The notes under the pieces: generated by a model
Databases searched by the model: none
Told to the model about the DNA's origin: nothing
What the model saw: the letters and a program-made list of their open reading frames with translations, nothing else
Part shown: in pieces, positions 9,392 through 19,288 of the stretch
Position numbering within the stretch: the first letter of the stretch is position 1
Layout of the letters: each line of letters starts with the position of its first letter
NCBI GenBank assembly: GCA_945870855.1
Contig: CAMBTP010000006.1
Span: forward strand, 1-64,000
Length of the DNA stretch: 64,000 nucleotides
Direction: 5' to 3'
Source of the DNA: Prosthecobacter debontii
GTDB taxonomy: Bacteria > Verrucomicrobiota > Verrucomicrobiia > Verrucomicrobiales > Akkermansiaceae
Position numbers and translations under genes: made by a program

Positions 9392-10678
9392 TCAGATTTT
9401 CCCCAGCACCTCTCCAAAAACCGTGAGCGTCTCATCGAGATCCGCTTCAGTGTGGGCGAGGGAAAGGAAGCCGGTTTCGTAAGGGGAGGGGGCTATATAA
9501 ACGCCACGCTCCAAACAGCCCCAGAAGAACTTTTTGAAGAGGCCGAGATCCTGTTTCATCACGTCATCGACGTTGACGATCTCGCGGTCGGTGAAGAAGA
9601 GGCAGAACATGGAGCCGACTCGGTTGATGCGGTGGGGAATGCCTTTTTCCGTCATCAGGGCGCGAAGGCCGGTCTCGAAATGGAGGCCGAGTTGGTCGAG
9701 GCGGGCGAAGCCGTCGGGTGTGCCGCTGGAAAGCTCGCGGAGCTGGGCGAGGCCCGCCGCCATGGCCAGCGGATTGCCGGAAAGCGTGCCTGCCTGATAG
9801 ACAGGGCCGATCGGCGCGACCATATCCATCACATCCGCGCGTCCGCCGAAAGCGCCGACCGGCAGGCCGCCGCCGATCACCTTGCCAAAACAGGAAAGAT
9901 CCGGTGTGAGGTTTTCCAATCCCTGCACGCCCGCCCTACCGAGGCGGAAGCCGGTCATCACTTCATCGAAGATCAGCAGCGCGCCGTATTGCTTTGTGAT
10001 CGATGAAAGCAGGCTGAGGTATCCGGGTTTCGGGAAAACGAGTCCGGCGTTGGCGGGGTAGGACTCGACGATGATCGCGGCGATCTGTTCTCCCATTTTT
10101 TCGAAAAGCTGGGTGAGCGCCACCGGATCGTTGTAGGAAAGGACGATGGTTTTTTCTGCAAAAGCTTTCGGCACGCCCGCGGAATCTGGCTCGCCGTGGG
10201 TTAGCGCGCCGGAACCGGCGGCGACGAGAAGCGAATCACTATGGCCATGGTAGCAGCCGTTGAATTTCACGATGTAGTCGCGCTTCGTAAAGCCACGTGC
10301 CACGCGGATCGCAGACATGGTGGCCTCGGTGCCCGAGGAGGTCATGCGCACCTTTTCCACCGAGGGCACCCATTCGCAGATCGTCTTCGCCATATCGACC
10401 TCGTAAGGATTCGGAATACCGAAGGAAATGCCGTCCTTGGCGACTTGATGGATCGTGTTTGTGATCGCAACAGGCGCGTGGCCGAGGATGTTCGGCCCCC
10501 ACGAGCCGATGTAGTCGATGTAGGTTTTGTCATCGATGTCGGTGATGCGGCAGCCCTTGGCCCGGCGGACGAAGAATGGCTCGCCATCGACGTTTTTGAA
10601 AGCGCGCACCGGGCTGTTCACGCCCCCCGGGATGTATTGCTTGGCGACGGCGAAAAGTTTGCTGGAGAGATTCGTCAC
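9392..10678 (-). CDS. hemL: Glutamate-1-semialdehyde 2,1-aminomutase
   Basis: GGVNSPVRAFKNVDGEPFF, FDEVMTGFRL, GGGLPVGAFGG. Confidence 0.96.
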   Translation of the reverse strand: MTNLSSKLFAVAKQYIPGGVNSPVRAFKNVDGEPFFVRRAKGCRITDIDDKTYIDYIGSWGPNILGHAPVAITNTIHQVAKDGISFGIPNPYEVDMAKTICEWVPSVEKVRMTSSGTEATMSAIRVARGFTKRDYIVKFNGCYHGHSDSLLVAAGSGALTHGEPDSAGVPKAFAEKTIVLSYNDPVALTQLFEKMGEQIAAIIVESYPANAGLVFPKPGYLSLLSSITKQYGALLIFDEVMTGFRLGRAGVQGLENLTPDLSCFGKVIGGGLPVGAFGGRADVMDMVAPIGPVYQAGTLSGNPLAMAAGLAQLRELSSGTPDGFARLDQLGLHFETGLRALMTEKGIPHRINRVGSMFCLFFTDREIVNVDDVMKQDLGLFKKFFWGCLERGVYIAPSPYETGFLSLAHTEADLDETLTVFGEVLGKI

Positions 10679-10829
10679 GCGGGTAGTCTCAACTCCGTTA
10701 CAAAAGTTCTCAAGGGCGGAGATACGCCGCTAACAAGTTCTCCCGCGAGTGGAACGCCGAAAGCACGTGGAAAACGCAAATTCCGCTTCCCCTCATAGTT
10801 AGGGCATGCGTGTTGAATGCTGTTTTCAT

Positions 10830-11087
10830 TTGTACACATCGCTTCCAAATCCTTAATCTGAAGTACACTTTTTTAAAAACCTCTAGAATTTCTCAAAAAA
10901 AACTCCTTTATTTTTTGAAAAAATCCCGTTTTTATTCAAAAATTCTGTAAATATTTCATACAAAATAATTTGTAACCCACTGTGTATGAACGCTTAAAAA
11001 ATTAAATTAAAATTTCTCACTTTCTTCTTGTGGAAAATGTGTACTAAAGTGTATTTTACTTACGTCAACGCGATAGCCATCACTGCA
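10830..11087 (+). promoter_or_regulatory. AT-rich upstream region of the dcw cluster with recurrent GTGTAY/GTACAC motifs
   Basis: Strong AT-rich tract in a GC-rich window; TGTACAC at 10831, AGTACACT at 10862, TGTGTAT at 10981, TGTGTACTAAAGTGTATT at 11038. Confidence 0.4.
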
Positions 11088-11546
11088 ATGAGCGACCAAT
11101 TCCAGCAATACAAGGGCACCTACCCTTACAAGACGGACTCGAAGAATCGGGTCAACGTCGTTGCTGCGTGGAGGCCGCAGCCAGGTGAGAACCTTCATCT
11201 AATGGCGTCGTTCGATAAAAAAAGCGAACTTCCGATTATCAAGGTGATGACGGATGAGGGCATCGCCAGCCGCCTGAGAACCGTCGATGAGCACATCACC
11301 GATCCCGGCGAGAAGGCGGAGATCAAGAGTGAGCTGAAAAGAAACCTGCGCGACGCGAACCTCAACGACCAAGGCAGGCTGCTCATTCCCAAGGATTTCG
11401 CGAACCATGCCGAAATTGAGTCTGACGCGGACGTTTACCTCGTCGCGGGCGATTCGCATTTCGAGGTCTGGAGCAAAGAAAATTACATGAAGGCACTCGG
11501 AGGCCTCGGAGTCGCTCCTGCTCGCAACAAACTCGGCATTTTCTAA
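11088..11546 (+). CDS. mraZ: MraZ-family transcriptional regulator
   Basis: Beta-barrel MraZ pattern (KGTYPYKTDSKNRVNVVAAWR, DQGRLLIPKDF) directly upstream of rsmH. Confidence 0.87.
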   Translation: MSDQFQQYKGTYPYKTDSKNRVNVVAAWRPQPGENLHLMASFDKKSELPIIKVMTDEGIASRLRTVDEHITDPGEKAEIKSELKRNLRDANLNDQGRLLIPKDFANHAEIESDADVYLVAGDSHFEVWSKENYMKALGGLGVAPARNKLGIF

Positions 11547-11580
11547 ACCTTTCACTAATCCCACACCCACACTGGCACAC

Positions 11581-12837
11581 ATGCAGTTCAACCGTCCAAG
11601 CCTCGCAAACGAGACGACCTACCTCACGGCGGCTTCCGGCGTGTTCGTCCGTGCGTGGGGGTTGGGTTCCTTTTCCCCAAATTCTCTGGCTGGGCGGATG
11701 AAGTCTCTCGGGACAGAGCTTCATTCGCTTTTTAATCCGGTGCGTCGCGCTGCTCCTGGCTGGTTGTCAGCGCGGCCACCGGTAAATTTTTCCAAAAGAT
11801 CACAAAACAGTGCGCTCGGGACAGCACACGGTTTTGCGTTATCGGACGCCGCGACCGCTCCGGGCTGGTTGTCTGCCTCGGCGTCCGAATCCCTTTCCCC
11901 GGAAGGCTACCACCTTCCTGTCCTCGCCGATGAGGTGCTCGAGATGATGAATGCCGGACCCGGTAAATATATCATCGATGGCACGCTGGGCGGCGGCGGA
12001 CATTCGGAGCTGTTTCTGAAAGCCGGCGCGAAAGTGCTTGGCGTGGATCGTGATCCCGAGGCCCTCGCCCATGCAGGTTCTCGGCTCGCTGGGTTTGCTC
12101 CAAATTTTTCCACCTATCAGGCGAATTTTTCGGAAATCACAGGCCATCCCGGCATCGCGGCGGGAGAACTCGCCGACGGTTTACTGCTCGATCTCGGGGT
12201 TTCCTCGCGCCAGCTAGATTCCGCGTCACGTGGCTTCTCTTTCATGCGTGAGGGTCCACTCGACATGCGCATGGGACCGAACGCGAAAATGACCGCCGCC
12301 GAACTCGTCAACCACTCGCCCGAAGCCGAGATCCTCCGCATCCTTCGCGAATACGGCGAAGAACCGCGTGCTCGCCGGATTGCCGCCGCCATCGTTGAAA
12401 GGCGCTCAGTGAAACCTTTCACCACCACCACGGAACTCGCTGCCTGCATCGAGAAAGCCGTAGGTCGCAGCGGCAAAACGCATCCTGCAACCCGTAGTTT
12501 CCAAGCGATCCGCATGGCGATCAACGAAGAACTCGAATCGCTTATAGCCGTCCTTTCCTCCGCCACCAAGATCCTTAAACCCGGAGGCCGCCTGCTCATC
12601 ATTACATTCCACAGTCTCGAAGACCGCGAGGTTAAGAGATACCTCCGCCAACACTCACAACCTTACATCGACGATCCTACCTGGCCGGAGGCGAGACCGA
12701 ACCCCGACCGCATCTTCCGATTGCTTTCGAAAAAAGCCATCGCGCCCAGCGCCCAAGAAACCTCCGCGAACCCACGAGCCCGTAGTGCAAAACTACGGGT
12801 CGCTCAGCTTTTGGGGGATGAGCCCATCACCGTCTAA
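11581..12837 (+). CDS. rsmH: 16S rRNA (cytosine1402-N4)-methyltransferase; start uncertain, homology begins ~11902
   Basis: YHLPVLADEVLEMM, IDGTLGGGGHSELFL, ITFHSLEDREVKRYLR; ~107-aa N-terminal extension encoded by palindromic repeats. Confidence 0.93.
   Translation: MQFNRPSLANETTYLTAASGVFVRAWGLGSFSPNSLAGRMKSLGTELHSLFNPVRRAAPGWLSARPPVNFSKRSQNSALGTAHGFALSDAATAPGWLSASASESLSPEGYHLPVLADEVLEMMNAGPGKYIIDGTLGGGGHSELFLKAGAKVLGVDRDPEALAHAGSRLAGFAPNFSTYQANFSEITGHPGIAAGELADGLLLDLGVSSRQLDSASRGFSFMREGPLDMRMGPNAKMTAAELVNHSPEAEILRILREYGEEPRARRIAAAIVERRSVKPFTTTTELAACIEKAVGRSGKTHPATRSFQAIRMAINEELESLIAVLSSATKILKPGGRLLIITFHSLEDREVKRYLRQHSQPYIDDPTWPEARPNPDRIFRLLSKKAIAPSAQETSANPRARSAKLRVAQLLGDEPITV
11698..11886. 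repeat. Cluster of four palindromes (two alternating types) in the 5' part of the rsmH ORF
   Basis: 11698-11724 and 11804-11835 share loop core CTCGGGACAG; 11737-11782 and 11844-11886 share GCTCCKGGCTGGTTGTC. Confidence 0.75.
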
Positions 12838-12868
12838 ATTTTTCTACAAAACACCACCCGTCACCGTC

Positions 12869-13222
12869 ATGAACCGCCGCCGCCAAGAAACACAGCATCA
12901 AAGGATTTCTCCTTTTGCGATCTTCTCCATCATCCTTGCGATGGCGATCGGAACAATCGGTGGAGTGACACATGTTGTTTATCGGAATTGCCAGATTAAG
13001 ACCGCGCGCGATATCGACGCGGTCGAGCGCCGCATCGAGCAGCATCAACTCGACATCCGAACCGTGGAAATGCGCGCCGATCAGATCCTGAATCTTTTCG
13101 CCATTCGGAAAACTCTTGAGGAGGTCGGCACCGACCTTGTTCCGATCCCTCTCGGTGTCTCGGAGGATATCCTCCCGCCGGATGACGCCTCTGAATCCGC
13201 CTCCGTATCAGCCAGCCTGTGA
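12869..13222 (+). CDS. FtsL-like/septum formation small bitopic protein
   Basis: Position between rsmH and ftsI; one TM followed by a coiled coil. Confidence 0.6.
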   Translation: MNRRRQETQHQRISPFAIFSIILAMAIGTIGGVTHVVYRNCQIKTARDIDAVERRIEQHQLDIRTVEMRADQILNLFAIRKTLEEVGTDLVPIPLGVSEDILPPDDASESASVSASL

Positions 13223-15144
13223 ACCGCGCTTTCAAAAACCGTTGCATCGTCCTCTGCCTGGTCTTGGTGACCTTGCTCAGTGCCTTGTCCGCGCGCCTCG
13301 TCCAGATTCAGCTTGTAGACAGGCAACGCTATGCCGCTTCTTCATCCAGAGCATTCCATCGTGTTGAGCGGCTACCTGCAATCCGTGGAATGATTGTGGA
13401 TCGCAACGGCGAGCCCATTGCGAAAAGCATTCCAGTGGCCTCCGTCTTCGTGGATAAAAACCACCTCTACGATCCCAAGCTTGCTTCCTTCGGCCTCGCT
13501 TACATTGAGGCTTCTGAGGATAGCTCATGGAAAAAGCTCTCTGCGGAGGCGCGCGTCCGTCGCATCTATTCCTTACGCGGTGAGATCCTTGCCCGCGAAA
13601 CACCTGATGCGATCGTGGATAAGCACCTTGCCCGCATGATCTACCTCCTCGCCCGACCGCTTGGCATGAAACGCGACGAGATGCGCACCGCCATCGAGAC
13701 GAGTAAAGCGAAGTGGTTCCCCATCGCCAAGGAGATCCCGGACGATATTGCAGAAGGGCTGCGCGAAATTGTTGGGGAAAATTACATCCAGGGCATCGCT
13801 TTCGAAAATACGATAAAGCGCTGGTATACAAATCCGGATATCGCCACCCACCTCACTGGCTTCACGGGTGAAGTGGAGGAGAAAACTGAAGATGGCAAAA
13901 CAGCCTACCGGATGGCAGGTCGTTTCGGGATCGAATCTTCTCAAGAGGAATTTCTGACAGGGCGCGATGGCCGCCGCGAGCACCGTAGAGATTCGCGCGG
14001 CTTGATCATTCCCGGTACGGCCAACAGCTTGCTGCCTCCTCGCGCCGGACTTAACGTAAAACTCACCATCGATATCGGTATGCAGGCGATCGTGGAGGAA
14101 GAGTTGGATGCGGGACTCGCCGAGTTCAAAGCGAAGCGAGGTGCGGTGATTGTCATAGATCCCAAAACCGGCGAAGTTCTAGCCATGGTTTCACGCCCGC
14201 ATTTCAATCTTAATGATAAATTAGATCTGCAGGAAAACTCCTTCAATTACGCGATCCAAGCAAAATTCGAACCGGGCTCAACAATCAAAATTTTAGCTAC
14301 TTCTAGTGCTTTGAACGAGAAATTGGTTACGCCCAACACGGTGTTCTTTTGCCCGAGTTATCTACAGGAGAATAAATTCAGTGTGAAGGATTCTCACTCT
14401 TCCGGGATGCTTACTTTCGAGCAGATCATCCAGAAATCGAACAATATAGGCTGCTGGAAAATGGCCAAGCAGCTCGGCACGAAGCGCTATTACCAATACG
14501 TGCATGGCTTTGGTTTCGGTCAACGCTCTGGCATCCAACTCAGCGGCGAGAACCCAGGCACCGCCGCAGTCCCCACCCTGCCGGTTGATTTCTCACGTTC
14601 TGCTTACGGATATTTCATTGGTGTTACGCCGATCCAAATGGCCGCCGCTTATAGTGTGATCGCTGGTGATGGTCGTCTCTTGAAGCCTACGATCGTCAAG
14701 TCTCTCGTCGCCAACGACGGGACGGTGGTCGATGAGTTCCTACCGGAATCCCGCGGTCAGGTAATTTCTCCCGCTACAGCCGCAAAAATGCGCACCGCCC
14801 TTCATAAGGTAACCCAGCTCGGCGGCACTGCCCAGAAAGCATGCGTTGCCGGTTACAAAGTCTGTGGAAAAACCGGCACCGCTGTCTTTCACGACCCCAA
14901 GCGGGGAGGATATATTAACGGATCTTATGTCGTGTCCTTTGCCGGATTCATGCCCGCTGATGATCCGGCCTTCGTCTGCTACGTTGTTATCGAGGATCCG
15001 AAGACGACCGAGGTAACACGCTACGGTGGAACCATCGCCGCCCCCATTTTCTCGAAAATCGCGACACGCCTCGCAGCTCACATGAATCTGGCACCCACCG
15101 AGCCGATCAAGGATTCCAAAGATCCAATCGCCAAGTCCCATTAA
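13219..15144 (+). CDS. ftsI: Penicillin-binding protein 2/3 (FtsI family)
   Basis: FEPGSTIKI (SxxK), KSNN (SxN), CGKTGTAVF (KTG). Confidence 0.93.
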   Translation: MNRAFKNRCIVLCLVLVTLLSALSARLVQIQLVDRQRYAASSSRAFHRVERLPAIRGMIVDRNGEPIAKSIPVASVFVDKNHLYDPKLASFGLAYIEASEDSSWKKLSAEARVRRIYSLRGEILARETPDAIVDKHLARMIYLLARPLGMKRDEMRTAIETSKAKWFPIAKEIPDDIAEGLREIVGENYIQGIAFENTIKRWYTNPDIATHLTGFTGEVEEKTEDGKTAYRMAGRFGIESSQEEFLTGRDGRREHRRDSRGLIIPGTANSLLPPRAGLNVKLTIDIGMQAIVEEELDAGLAEFKAKRGAVIVIDPKTGEVLAMVSRPHFNLNDKLDLQENSFNYAIQAKFEPGSTIKILATSSALNEKLVTPNTVFFCPSYLQENKFSVKDSHSSGMLTFEQIIQKSNNIGCWKMAKQLGTKRYYQYVHGFGFGQRSGIQLSGENPGTAAVPTLPVDFSRSAYGYFIGVTPIQMAAAYSVIAGDGRLLKPTIVKSLVANDGTVVDEFLPESRGQVISPATAAKMRTALHKVTQLGGTAQKACVAGYKVCGKTGTAVFHDPKRGGYINGSYVVSFAGFMPADDPAFVCYVVIEDPKTTEVTRYGGTIAAPIFSKIATRLAAHMNLAPTEPIKDSKDPIAKSH

Positions 15145-15149
15145 TTGAA

Positions 15150-16673
15150 ATGCTTCTCCGTACCCTAATTTCCCCACTACATAAAGTCACCGTGTCGGGG
15201 ACGCTTGACCTTGAAATCAGCGCTCTCACGGCGGATTCCCGTGTGGCGGAGCCGGGTAAGCTTTTTGCGGCGATTCGTGGTACGAGCATCGACGGGCATA
15301 AATACATCCGCGAAGTGATCGAAAAAGGCGTGACTGTAGTCCTCGCCGAGACCGCGCCGCCTTATGATTTGCCGCAAGCGGTGGCATGGCTCCATGTGCC
15401 AGACAGCCGTGCCGCGCTGGCCGTGCTTTCGGCTACATTTTATAACGAGCCAGCAGGGGAGCTTAAGTTGTGCGGTATCACCGGCACGAACGGAAAGACT
15501 ACTACTGCATTCCTAGTAAATCACATCATGCGGGAGGTATGGCACCGCGCCGGTCTGCTTGGTACGATCTTCGTCGATGACGGCGAGACCCGCACGCCTG
15601 CGAAGCACACAACGCCCGGGTCTATCGAGCTCAATTCCATCCTCGCCACCTTCCGCGACAACGCCTGCCGCGGTGCGGCAATGGAGGTTTCCTCGCATGG
15701 AATCCATCAGAAACGAGTTCATCATATCGCGTTCGACGCTGCCGTTTTCACCAATCTTACCCAAGATCATCTCGATTATCACGGCACGCTTGCGAATTAC
15801 ATGAAGGCGAAGGCCTCTTGGTTCAACGACCTCGCAGCGAATCCGCTAGGGAAAAAGCCCGTTGCCATTATCAACATCGACGACGCGCGTGGCAACGAAC
15901 TCGCCATGACGCTCGACGGCAAGATACCGGTGCTGCGCTATGGCTTCGGCGTGCATTGCGATTTCCGCGCAAACAACTTCCGCCAGAAGCCTGACGGCAT
16001 GACTTTCGAACTTGCGGCGAAGGGCAAAACCTTCCTCGTCCGCGCGCCGCTCATCGGACGATTCAACGCTTACAATCTCCTTGCCGCCATTGCCGCCGCC
16101 TCGGCTTGCGGAATCAAACCGCGCGAGGCCGTCGCCGCGCTTGCTGATTCGCCACAGGTGCCTGGTCGTATGGAAAACGTGGGCAGTGCGGGTGGTGCGA
16201 CGGTCTTTGTCGATTACGCCCACACTCCGGATGCGATCGAAAATGCTTGCCGCACCTTGAAAGAACTCGATCCGCGCCGCCTCATCACCGTCTTCGGCTG
16301 TGGTGGGGATCGCGATAGCGCAAAGCGCCCTCTCATGGCCTCTGCGGCCGCGAGGCACAGCGATGTGGTCGTCATTACTTCCGATAATCCCCGCTCCGAA
16401 GATCCGGCAGCGATCATCCGCGAGATCGAGAAAGGTCTGCCTGCAAAGTGCAACCACCTTTCCATCATCGACCGCGCCGAAGCGATCAACGCTGCCATAG
16501 CGAACTCCCGCTCTGGCGATATCATCCTCATCGCTGGAAAAGGCCACGAGAGCACCCAGCAGTTCGCTGACCATACCATCGACTTCGACGACCGGAAAAA
16601 GGCCGATCTAGCCCTCCGTAACCGCTCCTCCGAAATCTCCGAAATGCGCGCCAATCCCCAACCCCGTTTCTGA
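15150..16673 (+). CDS. murE: UDP-MurNAc-tripeptide synthetase
   Basis: ITGTNGKTTTAFLV, FTNLTQDHLDYHGTL, VFVDYAHTPDAIENAC. Confidence 0.93.
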   Translation: MLLRTLISPLHKVTVSGTLDLEISALTADSRVAEPGKLFAAIRGTSIDGHKYIREVIEKGVTVVLAETAPPYDLPQAVAWLHVPDSRAALAVLSATFYNEPAGELKLCGITGTNGKTTTAFLVNHIMREVWHRAGLLGTIFVDDGETRTPAKHTTPGSIELNSILATFRDNACRGAAMEVSSHGIHQKRVHHIAFDAAVFTNLTQDHLDYHGTLANYMKAKASWFNDLAANPLGKKPVAIINIDDARGNELAMTLDGKIPVLRYGFGVHCDFRANNFRQKPDGMTFELAAKGKTFLVRAPLIGRFNAYNLLAAIAAASACGIKPREAVAALADSPQVPGRMENVGSAGGATVFVDYAHTPDAIENACRTLKELDPRRLITVFGCGGDRDSAKRPLMASAAARHSDVVVITSDNPRSEDPAAIIREIEKGLPAKCNHLSIIDRAEAINAAIANSRSGDIILIAGKGHESTQQFADHTIDFDDRKKADLALRNRSSEISEMRANPQPRF

Positions 16674-16715
16674 AATTCCGAATCCTTTCCGTCCTGCTTC
16701 CGTCATACAGAAAAC

Positions 16716-18077
16716 ATGCAATCCACCGCACGACAGATCAGCGAAATCCTAGGCGCCCCACTCATCGGGGACGCGGGCGACGTTGTTGTCCGCAAGGTAT
16801 TCACGGACTCGCGTAAGCCGGAGTCCGGCGGCTTGTTCTTTGCTCTCAAGGGCGAAAATTTCGATGGAGACATCTATGCGGAGGCGGCGTTGAAAAGTGG
16901 GGCTACGGTGGCCGTAGTACATGCCTGGAATGGCGGTGAGGTACCTGCTGGCAAAGCGGTCATCGAGGTGCCGGACACGCTTTTCGCCCTCCAGCGGCTC
17001 GCCCATTGGTGGCGTAGCCAGCTTGACATCCCGGTGGTCTGCATCACCGGATCGAACGGCAAGACCTCGACCAAGGATTTCGCCACCGCTGTCCTCTCGC
17101 AGGTCTTCAACGTCAACGCGACAAAGGGCAATTTAAACAACCACATCGGGCTGCCGCTGACCGTGCTTGCCACGGAAAAAGACCATACCGCCGCGATTTA
17201 CGAGATTGGAATGAACCACAGCGGTGAGCTATCGCCCCTATGTGAGATTTCACGCCCAAAATACGGCATCATCACCAACATCGGCACGGCACACATTGAG
17301 TTCCTCGGATCGCGCGAGGCCATCGCGGAGGAAAAAGGCACACTTGGACGTTATCTTCCTGAGGATGGCGTGTTGTTCACCCCCGCCGCTTGCGATTTCA
17401 ACGAATATTTCCGCGCCCGCACCCGCGCCCGCATGATTCCGGTTGGTAACGGACGCGGTATTGTCCGTGCCGAGAACATCCGCCCGCAGGCCGATGGTAC
17501 ACGCTTCGATCTCGTCATCGAAGGCGAGGAAACCTACGGCGTATTCATCCCTGTCCTCGGCAAGCACATGGTCACCAACGCGCTCCTTGCCGCCGCAGTT
17601 GGCTGGAAACTTGGTATCACCGCGGAAAAAATCGCCCTCGGCCTTTCCTCGGTGAAACTGACGTCGGGACGCATGCGCCGGATTGAATGGGAAGGCATCA
17701 CTCTGCTCGACGATACCTACAACGCGAACCCAGAATCCATGGAGGCGGCCATTGAGACGCTCACGGAAATAAAGCTTCCGGATGGGGCGCAACGCATCGT
17801 CGTTCTCGGAAGAATGGGTGAGCTTGGCGTCCATGCCATCGACGCGCACGCACGCATCGGCGCACTCGCCGCCGCGAAGGGACTGTGCCTGATCGCCGTC
17901 GGTGAGGGCGCGGAAGGCATAGCCGCCGCAGGGCAGGCGCCCCATTTCCCCGACATCCACGCCGCCGCCGATTGGCTCCTCGCAAATTCCCGCGCCGGTG
18001 ACGTCATCCTATTTAAGGGTAGCCGCACCGCCGCCATCGAAAAAGTCCTCCAAACCGCCTTTCCCGCCGCATGCTAA
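16716..18077 (+). CDS. murF: UDP-MurNAc-tripeptide--D-Ala-D-Ala ligase
   Basis: VCITGSNGKTSTKDF, NLNNHIGLPLTVL, LLDDTYNANPESM. Confidence 0.95.
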   Translation: MQSTARQISEILGAPLIGDAGDVVVRKVFTDSRKPESGGLFFALKGENFDGDIYAEAALKSGATVAVVHAWNGGEVPAGKAVIEVPDTLFALQRLAHWWRSQLDIPVVCITGSNGKTSTKDFATAVLSQVFNVNATKGNLNNHIGLPLTVLATEKDHTAAIYEIGMNHSGELSPLCEISRPKYGIITNIGTAHIEFLGSREAIAEEKGTLGRYLPEDGVLFTPAACDFNEYFRARTRARMIPVGNGRGIVRAENIRPQADGTRFDLVIEGEETYGVFIPVLGKHMVTNALLAAAVGWKLGITAEKIALGLSSVKLTSGRMRRIEWEGITLLDDTYNANPESMEAAIETLTEIKLPDGAQRIVVLGRMGELGVHAIDAHARIGALAAAKGLCLIAVGEGAEGIAAAGQAPHFPDIHAAADWLLANSRAGDVILFKGSRTAAIEKVLQTAFPAAC

Positions 18078-19288
18078 CCGCCATTTACGATTTCTGGTAC
18101 GCCGCCCACCAAGCCGAGATCGCCGCGGGCGTAAAGGATGGCTGGGCGCACACCTTCTCATTCCTCAACCTCTTCCAATACGTCACGTTCCGCGCGGCGA
18201 CGGCGGGGCTCCTCGCGTTTGTGATCTCGATCCTGATTGGCCCGCGCATCATTCGGAAACTCATCTCGCTCAAGGTCGGCCAACCAATCCGCACCGCCGA
18301 GGAAGTCCACAAACTCGCCGAACTTCACGGCGGCAAAATCGGAACCCCGACGATGGGCGGCGTCCTGATCATCGCCAGCGTGTTGATTTCCACCTTTGTC
18401 TGCGCCCGAGTCTTAAATCCTTTCGTCGCAGTCTGCGCCTGCACGATGTGCGCCTGCGGTTTACTTGGCTTCGTGGACGATTACACAAAGGTGAAAAAGA
18501 AAAACTCCGATGGAGTCTCAAGTCGCACCAAGCTTTTCTGGCAGTTCGTGATCGCACTGATTGCGGCCTGCTTCATCTACTTCAAACCAGAGATCTCCGG
18601 CTTCGGAGACAGCGCCGATCAGGTTGCTAAAAACGTCGCTGGCTTTCGCTTGGGTGACCTGCAGATCGGAATTGGTGATATCTGTTTCCCGCTGATCAAG
18701 GTTCCTATTGTCAGTCTCGGTATTCTTGTCATCCCTTTCTTCATACTGATTATTATCGGTTGCTCTAACGCCGTGAACCTCACCGACGGCCTCGACGGTC
18801 TCGCCGCTGGTTGCACGATATCGGTGGCACTGAGCTACTCGCTGCTGGCCTATCTCGCCGGTCACTTTTTCATGGCTACCGACTATCTCGTCATCCCGCA
18901 CAACCGCTACATCGGAGAGCTCGCGGTATTTCTCATGGCGTTAGCCGGTGCGGCGTTTGGATTCCTCTGGTTCAACTGCCATCCGGCGAAAGTCTTCATG
19001 GGCGACACCGGATCGCTGGCCATCGGTGGCGCACTAGGCACCGCCGCGATCTGCGTGAAGCAGGAATTGCTGCTTGTGATCATCGGTGGCGTGTTCGTCG
19101 CGGAGGTGCTTTCCGTGATGCTTCAGGTCGGCTCTTTCAAGCTGCGCAGGAAACGCATCTTCAAGATGGCTCCCATCCACCATCATTTCGAACTGCTGGG
19201 ATGGCACGAGTCCCAGGTCATCATCCGTTTCTGGATACTCTCCATCATGCTCGCTCTCTTCGGACTTGCTCTCCTAAAAATTGCCTAA
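18071..19288 (+). CDS. mraY: Phospho-MurNAc-pentapeptide transferase
   Basis: GTPTMGGVLI, CSNAVNLTDGLDGLAAG, FMGDTGSLAIGG, APIHHHFELLGW. Confidence 0.97.
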   Translation: MLTAIYDFWYAAHQAEIAAGVKDGWAHTFSFLNLFQYVTFRAATAGLLAFVISILIGPRIIRKLISLKVGQPIRTAEEVHKLAELHGGKIGTPTMGGVLIIASVLISTFVCARVLNPFVAVCACTMCACGLLGFVDDYTKVKKKNSDGVSSRTKLFWQFVIALIAACFIYFKPEISGFGDSADQVAKNVAGFRLGDLQIGIGDICFPLIKVPIVSLGILVIPFFILIIIGCSNAVNLTDGLDGLAAGCTISVALSYSLLAYLAGHFFMATDYLVIPHNRYIGELAVFLMALAGAAFGFLWFNCHPAKVFMGDTGSLAIGGALGTAAICVKQELLLVIIGGVFVAEVLSVMLQVGSFKLRRKRIFKMAPIHHHFELLGWHESQVIIRFWILSIMLALFGLALLKIA

